From contig DATJJW010000185.1 of assembly GCA_035491935.1 (NCBI GenBank), forward strand, positions 1 to 16,347: a stretch of 16,347 nucleotides of DNA, given 5' to 3'. How positions within the stretch are numbered: position 1 is the stretch's first letter; the number at the start of each line of letters is the position of its first letter. Shown piece after piece: positions 1 through 6,518 of this stretch. A program made the position numbers and the translations under genes. This DNA is from DATJJW01 sp035491935 (GTDB taxonomy: Bacteria > Pseudomonadota > Alphaproteobacteria > ATCC43930 > CGMCC-115725). Under the pieces are notes generated by a model. The model searched no databases. It saw only the letters and a list, made by a program, of their open reading frames with translations, and had not been told where the DNA came from.

Positions 1-1859
1 AGGCGGCCGGCGACGGCGGCGCGGCTGATTGATTTCGAGCGGCAGTAATAGAGGCTCTTCATGCCCTTCTCCCATGCCGTCCAATGCAGCATGTGCAGGT
101 CCCATTTATCGATGTCGGCCGGCAGATAAAGGTTGATCGACTGGCTCTGGCAGATGAAGGGCGTGCGGTCGGCCGCCAGCTCGATCACCCAGCGCTGGTC
201 GATCTCGAAGGCGGTGCGGTACACCATCTTTTCCTGTTCGGAGAGGCAGTCGAGATGCTGCACCGAGCCCTCGTGCTCGACGATCGACTGCCAGGTCTCG
301 GCATTGTCCATGCCGTGGGACGCCAGCACCTTGGCCAGATGCGGGTTGCGCACGACAAAGGAACCCGACAGCGTCTTGTGATTATAGACATTGGCCGGGA
401 TCGGCTCGATGCAGGCGCTGGCGCCGCCGCAGATGATGCTGATCGACGCAGTCGGCGCGATCGAGATCTTGTGGCTGAAGCGCGCCATCATGTTGCGCTC
501 GGCAGCGTCAGGGCAGGGGCCGCGTTCCACCGCCAGCGCCACCGAGGCGGCATCGCATTCGCGACGGATCTTGCGGAAGATGCGCATGTTCCAGGACTTC
601 GCCAGCAGGCCCTCGAAGGGCAGGCCGCGCGCCTGCAGGAAGGAATGGAAGCCCATGACGCCCAGGCCGACCGAGCGTTCGCGCAGCGCCGAATACTTGG
701 CGCGCGCCATGCTGTCGGGCGCCGTCTCGATGAACGAGGTCAGCACGTTGTCGAGCATGCGCATCACGTCTTCGATGAAGCCCACTTCCTCGTGCCACTC
801 ATCCCAAGTCTCGAGGTTGAGCGAGGACAGGCAGCAAACGGCGGTGCGTTCCTCACCGCGATGGTCCTTGCCCGTCGGCAGCACGATCTCGCTACAAAGA
901 TTGGAGCTGTCGACCCGAAGGCCGAGATCGCGGGCGTGCTTGGGCAGGGCGCGGTTGACTGCATCGATGAAGAGCAGATAGGGCTCGCCGGTCTGCAGCC
1001 GCGTCTCCAGGATACGCTGCCAGAGCTGGCGGGCATCGACCTCGCGCATCACCTCGCCATTCTTGGGGCTCTTCAGGCCGAACATGCGTCCGTCCTTCAC
1101 CGCCTCCATGAACTCGTCGGTGATGTTGATGCCGTGATGGAGGTTGAGGCCCTTGCGGTTGAAGTCACCGCTGGCCTTGCGGATTTCCAGGAACTCCTCG
1201 ATCTCGGGGTGGTGGATGTCGAGATAGCAGGCGGCTGAGCCTCGGCGCAGGCTACCCTGGCTAATCGCGAGCGTTAGGCCATCCATGACATGGATGAAGG
1301 GGATGATGCCGGAGGTCTCGCCGGCACCCTTCACCGCCTCGCCGATCGAGCGGACCTTGCCCCAGTACGTGCCGATGCCGCCGCCATTGGAGGCCAGCCA
1401 GACATTCTCGTTCCAGGTGTCGACGATGCCGTCCAGCGAATCCGGCACGGCATTGAGAAAGCAGGAGATGGGCAGGCCGCGCGTCGTGCCGCCATTGGAG
1501 AGCACGGGCGTTGCCGGCATGAACCATAGCCGGGACATGGCGTCGTAGAGGCGCTGGGCGTGGTCGACATCGTCGGCATAGGCGCAGGAGACCCGGGCGA
1601 ACATGTCCTGGAAGCTCTCGCCTTCCAGCAGGTAGCGATCTTCCAGCGTCGCCTTGCCGAAAGGCGTCAGCAGCGCATCGCGCGAGCGATCCAGCTTGAG
1701 GTCGCCCGGCTGTGGCCGCTTGAACAGCGGGCCGGACAGGGGCGCGCGGGTCGACGGCATCGGCGGTGCTTCCCGGCGAACGATCGGTTCCGGTGCGGAT
1801 TTGGGTTGCAGGGTCACCAAATGACCATTCTGGTCGAAATCCAAGGCCAAGATCGACAT
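1..1859 (-). CDS. nrdA: Class I ribonucleoside-diphosphate reductase, large (alpha) subunit, 3' end outside window
   Basis: Reduces ribonucleoside diphosphates to deoxyribonucleotides in the cytosol, together with a radical-bearing beta subunit (NrdB) not in this window. The frame is open from ATG 1859 down to the window edge (619 codons, no stop), so the C-terminal tail is missing. Visible core motifs: the first redox cysteine C133 in PISCFLN; the active-site triad N320, C322, E324 in SSNLCSEI; the second redox cysteine C342 in AVCCLSSLNL; APTASIS near 468; and the radical-transfer tyrosine pair Y604/Y605 in KSLYYCRS. The start is supported by GGGGAAG just upstream in minus orientation. The first ~60 residues are proline-rich and show no ATP-cone, unlike the E. 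coli enzyme, so allosteric on/off control must differ or sit elsewhere. The gene lies 113 nt downstream of a cobalamin riboswitch, which implies repression when B12 is abundant. Family assignment is very secure; subclass is inferred. Confidence 0.96.
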   Translation of the reverse strand, partial: MSILALDFDQNGHLVTLQPKSAPEPIVRREAPPMPSTRAPLSGPLFKRPQPGDLKLDRSRDALLTPFGKATLEDRYLLEGESFQDMFARVSCAYADDVDHAQRLYDAMSRLWFMPATPVLSNGGTTRGLPISCFLNAVPDSLDGIVDTWNENVWLASNGGGIGTYWGKVRSIGEAVKGAGETSGIIPFIHVMDGLTLAISQGSLRRGSAACYLDIHHPEIEEFLEIRKASGDFNRKGLNLHHGINITDEFMEAVKDGRMFGLKSPKNGEVMREVDARQLWQRILETRLQTGEPYLLFIDAVNRALPKHARDLGLRVDSSNLCSEIVLPTGKDHRGEERTAVCCLSSLNLETWDEWHEEVGFIEDVMRMLDNVLTSFIETAPDSMARAKYSALRERSVGLGVMGFHSFLQARGLPFEGLLAKSWNMRIFRKIRRECDAASVALAVERGPCPDAAERNMMARFSHKISIAPTASISIICGGASACIEPIPANVYNHKTLSGSFVVRNPHLAKVLASHGMDNAETWQSIVEHEGSVQHLDCLSEQEKMVYRTAFEIDQRWVIELAADRTPFICQSQSINLYLPADIDKWDLHMLHWTAWEKGMKSLYYCRSKSISRAAVAGR

Positions 1860-1863
1860 GCGC

Positions 1864-1956
1864 TTCCCCGGTGCAAAAGAGGACGGAGATGGCCGGGGCG
1901 TCGGCGGGCAGGGCAGGAAAAGCCACAAGCCGCCAGCGACCTTCCGGGACACCCCG
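1864..1956 (-). promoter_or_regulatory. nrdA: Candidate riboswitch expression platform (SD sequester/antisequester)
   Basis: Between the aptamer and nrdA two mutually exclusive pairings can be drawn on the minus strand. CGGGGTGTC (1956-1948) can pair with GACGCCCCG (1902-1894) over 9 bp with one G-U pair. The CCCCGG inside that second arm (1898-1893) can instead pair perfectly with CCGGGG (1871-1866), which overlaps the nrdA Shine-Dalgarno sequence. No U-tract follows a strong hairpin, so translational rather than transcriptional control is the better guess. This is hand-drawn pairing, not an energy calculation. Confidence 0.4.
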
Positions 1957-1972
1957 CCCGTGGACGTACGAT

Positions 1973-2160
1973 GTTCACGGCAGGTCTCCTGGCTTGCGGG
2001 TCCCGGCTTCCGTCTGGCCTTCCCGGTACCCGTGGCACCAGTGACCCGTCATGACGGTTGCTCGCCGCTAACAGTTGCGGGGGCAGCTCCGGCCTTGGGC
2101 AGCAGCACCGCACCGGATTCCCTCTTGGCCCCAAATCTTGACGACCCAGGGACCGTGAAC
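1973..2160 (-). ncRNA. Cobalamin (B12) riboswitch in the nrdA leader
   Basis: Read on the minus strand, this segment carries the hallmark blocks of the cobalamin riboswitch in the right order: GAGGGAATCCGGTG (about 2124-2111), CCGGAGCTGCCCCCGCAACTG (about 2092-2072, the conserved core and its CCGCAACTG), and the B12 box with GCCAGGAGACCTGCC (1993-1979). The ends close with a perfect 8-bp P1 stem, GTTCACGG (2160-2153) with CCGTGAAC (1980-1973). It lies directly upstream of nrdA in the same orientation. B12 elements ahead of nrdAB are known from bacteria that also carry the B12-dependent class II reductase, where B12 turns off the class I enzyme. That such a class II gene exists in this genome is inference. 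Confidence 0.95.
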
Positions 2161-2166
2161 CTCTAG

Positions 2167-2195
2167 ATGTTGATATCGTGCAGCCCGTTCGTCAA
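2167..2195 (-). promoter_or_regulatory. nrdA: Candidate sigma-70-type promoter of the nrdA transcript
   Basis: On the minus strand TTGACG (2195-2190) is followed after 17 nt by CAACAT (2172-2167). A start a few bases downstream would place the 5' end right at the first P1 base of the riboswitch (2160), which fits well. The -10 match is poor, so this is tentative. The rest of 1860-2284 holds the riboswitch, its leader and the leader of the divergent reductase gene; no further gene is seen there. Confidence 0.35.
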
Positions 2196-2216
2196 GTGCA
2201 TTCCGCAATATCTGGT

Positions 2217-3212
2217 GTTCCGGGGACTGATTCCCCATTTGGGATGTCAACAGGGCAAGGGCATTCATTGGCTTGGAGGTTGGCATGGCAGCGACGATGA
2301 CCAGACGCGCCTTTTCCGCCCTAGGCGCCGGCTTCGCGACGGCGTCGATGATCGGCAGCTTTCCGAGCCCGGCCCGGGCGACACCGAATCGGACGGTTCG
2401 GTTGCCTGATGGCACCCAGGTATCGGCGCTGGGACAGGGTTCCTGGCATCTGGGGCAGGGACGTCATTCGCAGACGGTCGAGGAAGATGCGATGGTGACC
2501 GGTATCGGTCTCGGCCTCACCCTGATCGATACCGCCGAACTCTACGGCGGCGGCAAGGCCGAGGAGATGATTTCCCATGTCATAGCCGGGCGCCGAGATC
2601 AGGTCTTCGTCACCTCCAAGGTCCTGCCTTACCACGCGACGCCCGCCGGCATCCGCAAGGCTTGCGCTGGCAGCCTGGCCCGGCTCAAGACCGACCATCT
2701 CGACCTTTACCTGCTGCATTGGCGCGGCGGGATCTCCGACCTCAGGCCGGTGGTCGAGACTTTCGAGGAGCTGCGCGGACAAAACAAGATCCGCCGCTGG
2801 GGCGTGTCAAATTTCGGCGTTGCGGATATGGAAGATTTGATGAAGGTGCCGAGAGGCGACCAGTGCGCCGCCAATCAGGTCGAATACAATCTGCAGTCGC
2901 GCGATATCGAGCGCGGCGTACTGCCCTGGTGCATCGCGCACAAGATCCCGATCATGGCCTATTCGCCGCTGGGCGGCAGTGGCGCCGACCTGCTGCGCGA
3001 CGCCGCGGTCCGGCGCGTCGCTTCCGGCCATAACGTCAAGCCGTCGGCGGTGGTGCTGGCCTGGACCATGCGCAGCGGTCATTCGATCAGCATCCCGGAA
3101 TCCGGCTCGGCCGACCATGTGCGGGAGAATGCGGCGGCCTTGTCGCTGGCGTTGACCGAGGCGGATCTCCAGCAACTCGACCGGGCGTTTCCGGCCTAGC
3201 TCCGGATTTGGC
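2217..3212 (+). repeat. Tandem duplication unit 1 (leader plus aldo/keto reductase gene)
   Basis: This 996-bp stretch matches 3213 onward at a constant offset of 996 bp, covering both the coding region and about 68 bp of leader before the ATG. The leader copies share CGATTCCCCAT-like and CAGGGCAAGGGCATTC blocks, the palindrome CCCATYTGGG and the GGAGG ribosome site. The conserved leader means each copy was duplicated with its own 5' region. Confidence 0.9.
2285..3199 (+). CDS. Tat-exported aldo/keto reductase, copy 1
   Basis: NAD(P)H-dependent aldo/keto reductase of 304 residues, predicted to be exported folded to the periplasm. The N-terminus MAATMTRRAFSALG carries a twin-arginine motif (T6-R7-R8-A9-F10) followed by a short hydrophobic stretch and a PSPARA-like cleavage region near residue 32. 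The mature part shows the catalytic tetrad D82 and Y87 (IDTAELYGGG), K112 (TSKV) and H145 (LYLLHW), plus GVSNF and the C-terminal SIPESGS cofactor segment. ATG 2285 is chosen over the TTG at 2273 because GGAGG (2275-2279) ends 5 nt before it. It is about 81 percent identical to copy 2 (about 57 differences counted by eye over 304 ungapped positions). Substrate unknown. A complete, apparently functional gene. Confidence 0.92.
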   Translation: MAATMTRRAFSALGAGFATASMIGSFPSPARATPNRTVRLPDGTQVSALGQGSWHLGQGRHSQTVEEDAMVTGIGLGLTLIDTAELYGGGKAEEMISHVIAGRRDQVFVTSKVLPYHATPAGIRKACAGSLARLKTDHLDLYLLHWRGGISDLRPVVETFEELRGQNKIRRWGVSNFGVADMEDLMKVPRGDQCAANQVEYNLQSRDIERGVLPWCIAHKIPIMAYSPLGGSGADLLRDAAVRRVASGHNVKPSAVVLAWTMRSGHSISIPESGSADHVRENAAALSLALTEADLQQLDRAFPA

Positions 3213-4195
3213 GTGCCGGAGACCGATTCCCCATCTGGGACGTCAACAGGGCAAGGGCATTCTTTGGCTTGGAGGTTGACATGGCGGCGACGATGACCAG
3301 ACGCGCCTTTTCCACCTTGGGCGCCGGCTTCGCGGCGGCCTCGATGGTCGGCAGCTGCCCGAGCCCGGCCCAGACGGCGCCGAATCGGACGGTTCGATTG
3401 CCTGACGGCACCCGGGTGTCGGCGCTGGGGCAAGGGTCCTCGCATCTCGGGCGGGGGCGCTATTCGGCGGCAGTCGAGGAAGATGCGATACGGACGGGAA
3501 TCGGTCTCGGCCTTACCGTGATCGATACCGCCGAGCTCTATGGCGGCGGCAGGGCCGAGGAGATGATCGGGCATGTCATTGCCGGGCGCCGCAACCAGGT
3601 CTTCATCGTATCCAAGGTCTCGCCCGAGCACGCGACCCCGGCCGGTATCCGCGAAGCCTGCGCCGGCAGCCTCGGCCGGCTGCAGACCGACCATCTCGAC
3701 CTTTACCTGCTGCATCGGCGTGGCGATGTCTCCGACCTCGGGCCGGTGGTCGAGACCTTCGAAGAGCTGCGCGGGCAGGGCAAGATCCATCATTGGGGCG
3801 TCTCTAATTTCGACGTCTCGGACATGGAAGATTTGATGAAGGTGCCGAGAGGCGGCCAATGCGCCACGAACCAAGTCGAATACAGTTTGCAGACACGCGA
3901 TATCGAGCGCGGCGTGCTGCCCTGGTGCGTCAAACATGGGATGCCGATCATGGCCTATTCGCCGCTGGGCGGCAGCGGGGCAGATTTGATGGGCAATGCC
4001 ACGGTCAAGCGCATCGCCGCCGGCCACAACGTCAAGCCGTCGGCGGTGGTGCTGGCCTGGACCATGCGCAGCGGTCATTCGATCAGCATCCCGGAAGCCG
4101 GCTCGGTCGAGCATGTACGGGAGAATGCGGCAGCCTTGATGCTGGAGCTTACCGAAGAGGACCTCCAGCAGCTTGACCGCGCATTTCCGGTCTAG
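3213..4195 (+). repeat. Tandem duplication unit 2 (leader plus aldo/keto reductase gene)
   Basis: Second copy of the 996-bp unit, beginning 13 nt after the stop of copy 1. It ends at or near the stop codon of the second reductase, where the convergent MFS gene begins. Divergence between the copies is spread along the gene, so the duplication is old rather than an assembly artefact. Confidence 0.9.
3281..4195 (+). CDS. Tat-exported aldo/keto reductase, copy 2
   Basis: Paralogue of the upstream gene, also 304 residues, with the same twin-arginine motif (TRRAF at 6-10), the same D82, Y87, K112, H145 tetrad (IDTAELYGGG, VSKV, LLHRRG) and GVSNF. ATG 3281 is preceded by GGAGG (3271-3275) at 5 nt; the upstream TTG 3269 is rejected. 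Differences from copy 1 cluster partly around substrate-facing positions: W54 to S, L114-P-Y116 to S-P-E, and the residues after H145 (WRGGIS to RRGDVS). This hints at divergent substrate preference. Its stop codon overlaps the stop of the convergent MFS gene in a shared CTAG. The duplicated leader could give it its own promoter or only its own ribosome site. Confidence 0.92.
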   Translation: MAATMTRRAFSTLGAGFAAASMVGSCPSPAQTAPNRTVRLPDGTRVSALGQGSSHLGRGRYSAAVEEDAIRTGIGLGLTVIDTAELYGGGRAEEMIGHVIAGRRNQVFIVSKVSPEHATPAGIREACAGSLGRLQTDHLDLYLLHRRGDVSDLGPVVETFEELRGQGKIHHWGVSNFDVSDMEDLMKVPRGGQCATNQVEYSLQTRDIERGVLPWCVKHGMPIMAYSPLGGSGADLMGNATVKRIAAGHNVKPSAVVLAWTMRSGHSISIPEAGSVEHVRENAAALMLELTEEDLQQLDRAFPV

Positions 4196-5514
4196 ACGGC
4201 AGGTGCCGCCGCGTCGCGTTCGCGGACCATGCGCTGTTGGCGGAAGCCCAGCCATAGGCTGTTCGCCAGCCATAGGCCGGACAGGACCATCGATACGGTC
4301 GCCACGCCGCTGCCGGCGACGCCGAGGGCGGTGATACCGGCATAGGACCAGGCGCCGATCTGGTCGCCCAGGCGGTAGATCACCGTGTCGATGAAGGTCT
4401 TGGCCTTGTATTTGTCCTCGCGCGGGATGGTGGTGAACAGGATTTCGCGCGTCGGCCGTGCGATGGCGAAATTGCCGGCGCGGCGGAAACTGGTGAATAC
4501 GACGAGCAGTGTGAGCTGCGGCCAGAGCGACAGGATGCCGAAGCCCAGGATATTGAGTACCGGCAGCATGGCGAGGCAGATGGCGACGCCGAAGGTACGC
4601 AGGAAACGCGCCGTAGCGGTAAGCTGGATGACGAGGGTCAGCGCGTCCACGATCAGATCGACCGTGGCGAAGAAGGTCGTGCGGCTGGCATTCGTGGCGA
4701 AGGCGCCATGCACCATCGCAGCCTGCTGAAAATAGAGCGTCGTCGCCGTGGTCGAGAACAGCAGCATGTAGAAGCAGATGTTGAGGAGATAAGGCGAGCG
4801 GGCGGTGCTGACGATGCCGGCGACGATGCTGCCGCCGATCGGCTGGGTCTCGTCCGCCGCCCGCCTGTGCAGCAGCGCCGCCTGGTTGTGCGACAGCCGC
4901 TTCACGCTGAAGACCGCGACCTCCAGAAGCACGCAGGCGATGAGCAGAAGCAGGCTGGTGGGCACCACCTTGGCCAGGCTTGCGACCATCGCCGAACCGG
5001 CCAGCGCACCGACGCTGGCCGCCGCCGCGATCAGCCCGAACAGGCGCTTGCCCTGTTCGTCGTTGAAGACGTCAACGACGACGGCCCAGAACACCGAGAC
5101 GACGAACAGGTTGAAGACCGAAACCCAGATGAAGAAGATCCGGCCGACCCAGATCGTCTCTGCTGGTGTTGCGACCCAGAGCAGCGCCATGAAGATCAGT
5201 AGATTGACGATCGAGAAGCGATAGGTGATCGCGACGAAACGAGCGCGCGGCAACCGACGCGTCAAGGCCGCGAAGGGCAGGTTGACCAGCAGCATGCCGA
5301 TCAGCGTGCCGAGGAACAGCCACTTCAGGCCGCCGACCCCGCCCGCGATACCCATGGTGTCGCGGATCGGCCGCAGCACGTAATAGGCGCAGAGCAGGGA
5401 GAAGATGTAGAGCCAGCACCACATGAGCGGTGCCAGCTCTTCGGGCCTGATCTGGGCCAGGCGTTCGATCAGGCGGAGCTTGGCGTTAGGATTGGGGACG
5501 CTGGTCTCCGCCAT
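4192..5514 (-). CDS. MFS permease, ATP/ADP-carrier-like (NTP/NDP exchange transporter type)
   Basis: Integral inner-membrane protein of 440 residues with about twelve hydrophobic segments. The soluble N-terminus is followed by the AYYVLRPIRDTMG motif (about 43-55) and the FWAVVVDVFNDEQGKRLFG loop (about 143-161). Late in the protein comes ARPTREILFTTIPREDKYKAKTFIDTVIYRLGDQ. These motifs are typical of the bacterial relatives of plastid and rickettsial ATP/ADP translocases (COG3202/TLC-like). In characterised members the substrates are nucleotides, in one chlamydial case NAD; for free-living homologues the substrate is generally unknown. The ATG sits 3 nt after the stop of the upstream oxidoreductase gene, with GGGGAAA overlapping that stop, so translation is probably coupled. 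An ordinary MFS function cannot be excluded. Confidence 0.85.
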   Translation of the reverse strand: MAETSVPNPNAKLRLIERLAQIRPEELAPLMWCWLYIFSLLCAYYVLRPIRDTMGIAGGVGGLKWLFLGTLIGMLLVNLPFAALTRRLPRARFVAITYRFSIVNLLIFMALLWVATPAETIWVGRIFFIWVSVFNLFVVSVFWAVVVDVFNDEQGKRLFGLIAAAASVGALAGSAMVASLAKVVPTSLLLLIACVLLEVAVFSVKRLSHNQAALLHRRAADETQPIGGSIVAGIVSTARSPYLLNICFYMLLFSTTATTLYFQQAAMVHGAFATNASRTTFFATVDLIVDALTLVIQLTATARFLRTFGVAICLAMLPVLNILGFGILSLWPQLTLLVVFTSFRRAGNFAIARPTREILFTTIPREDKYKAKTFIDTVIYRLGDQIGAWSYAGITALGVAGSGVATVSMVLSGLWLANSLWLGFRQQRMVRERDAAAPAV

Positions 5515-5517
5515 CGA

Positions 5518-6261
5518 TCATTTCCCCGCCGCCGCGGACAGACCCAGTTTCTGGCGCAGATCGGCAGCGGTGGTGGTGACGCCCCAACCAGGGCCGCCCG
5601 GCTGGAACAATGTGGCCGATGACAGTGGTCCTGTATAGACCGGCTCCAGCCCGGCATCGCGCACCAGGCTGGAGGCCAGGGCGACGGATGCCTTGTCGTC
5701 GCCGGCGAGCGGCACGGCGATCGGCGGGTTCGCCTTATGCGCCTCGGCGGCGACTTTACCCATACCGACCGTGTTGAAGGTGCGTACCACTTGGGCGTCC
5801 GGGAAGAGGGCGGCGTCGTATTTGCCGGCACCTTCCTTCAGCGCTTCCTGGGCCGTGGCGCCGTCGCGCCTGGCGACGGGGTTGCTGGCATTGATGATCA
5901 GCTTGCCGTTGACCTTGGGACCGACGTCCTTGGCCAGCGCCGGCAGCGCGCTATAGGGCACGGCCAGCATGACGACCTGGCCGAAGGACGCGGCTTCTGC
6001 CGGCGTGCCCGCGCTGGCCAAGGGGCCGAGGCCTTCCACCAGCGATTTCAGCTCATCCGGATGGCGGGTGGCGAACATGACATGGTATCCGGCCTTCACC
6101 CACAGGGTGCCGATCGTGCTGCCGACATGGCCCGCGCCGATGATGCCGATATTCTTGATATCGGTCGAAGCCGCCTGGGCGTCTTTGATGCCGCCCGGCA
6201 CCAGGGCCAGCATGGCCGCGGCGAGGGACAGTGAAAGCGTGAAGCGTCGCGTGATGCGCAT
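5518..6261 (-). CDS. Exported NADP oxidoreductase, F420-dependent-reductase-like
   Basis: Protein of 247 residues with an N-terminal signal (MRITRRFTLSLSLAAAMLAL, cleavage near the AQA at 28-30). The TRRFTL stretch resembles a twin-arginine motif, though less perfectly than in the two neighbouring reductases. The mature part opens with a Rossmann dinucleotide motif GIIGAGHVGSTIG (39-51) and ATRHP (64-68), whose Arg could hold the NADP 2'-phosphate. LIINASNPV and VRTFNTVG follow, as in the F420_oxidored/NADP_Rossmann family. Related proteins reduce coenzyme F420 with NADPH, but proteobacterial members act on unknown substrates. ATG 6261 is preferred over the upstream ATG 6306 because AGGGAG (6274-6269) precedes it at 7 nt and the signal peptide then begins properly. 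First gene of an operon with the MFS permease. Confidence 0.85.
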   Translation of the reverse strand: MRITRRFTLSLSLAAAMLALVPGGIKDAQAASTDIKNIGIIGAGHVGSTIGTLWVKAGYHVMFATRHPDELKSLVEGLGPLASAGTPAEAASFGQVVMLAVPYSALPALAKDVGPKVNGKLIINASNPVARRDGATAQEALKEGAGKYDAALFPDAQVVRTFNTVGMGKVAAEAHKANPPIAVPLAGDDKASVALASSLVRDAGLEPVYTGPLSSATLFQPGGPGWGVTTTAADLRQKLGLSAAAGK

Positions 6262-6318
6262 GGTCCATCTCCCTGCTTGCCGCGTTATGGCTGCGGCATT
6301 TCCCAAAGGAGGCCAGTG

Positions 6319-6390
6319 CTTGGCTCTGATACCGGGCTTGGTTCTGATACCGGGCTTGGTTCTGATACCGGGCTTGGCCTAATACCTGTG
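6319..6390. repeat. 18-bp tandem repeat array upstream of the exported oxidoreductase
   Basis: Unit CTTGGTTCTGATACCGGG is present at 6319-6336 (one mismatch), 6337-6354 and 6355-6372, followed by a degenerate copy at 6373-6390 and a trace of a fifth. The array lies 58-130 bp upstream of the oxidoreductase start at 6261, in the only non-coding region that can hold that operon's promoter. The unit is not a typical CRISPR repeat and has no spacers. Helically phased (about 1.7 turns) binding sites or a slippage product are both possible. Confidence 0.9.
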
Positions 6391-6518
6391 CTTGATCCCT
6401 GTATGGGACAACCATGCCTCGATTTTTATTTCATGTCGGCGCTCATTTCGTAAGCGTGATATCCGGATGTACATAGTGAAGGGGGCTGCCACTGGCGTGA
6501 GAGCTTGGGACGGAGCCG

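Noticed and set aside
84..1238. Long plus-strand open frame opposite nrdA
   Set aside because: It is the antisense shadow of the GC-rich nrdA reading frame; the product is low-complexity and matches no family, while the minus strand reads clear NrdA motifs throughout.
2273..2284. TTG start adding four residues to the first exported reductase (same at 3269)
   Set aside because: The TTG overlaps the GGAGG ribosome site that serves the ATG 12 nt later.
5969..6382. Plus-strand open frame ending in LIPGLV repeats, and its minus-strand counterpart
   Set aside because: The peptide repeats only reflect that the 18-bp DNA unit is a multiple of three; the frame otherwise overlaps the oxidoreductase gene antisense.
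6319..6390. CRISPR array
   Set aside because: Repeats are directly abutting without spacers, only 18 bp, and no cas genes are present.
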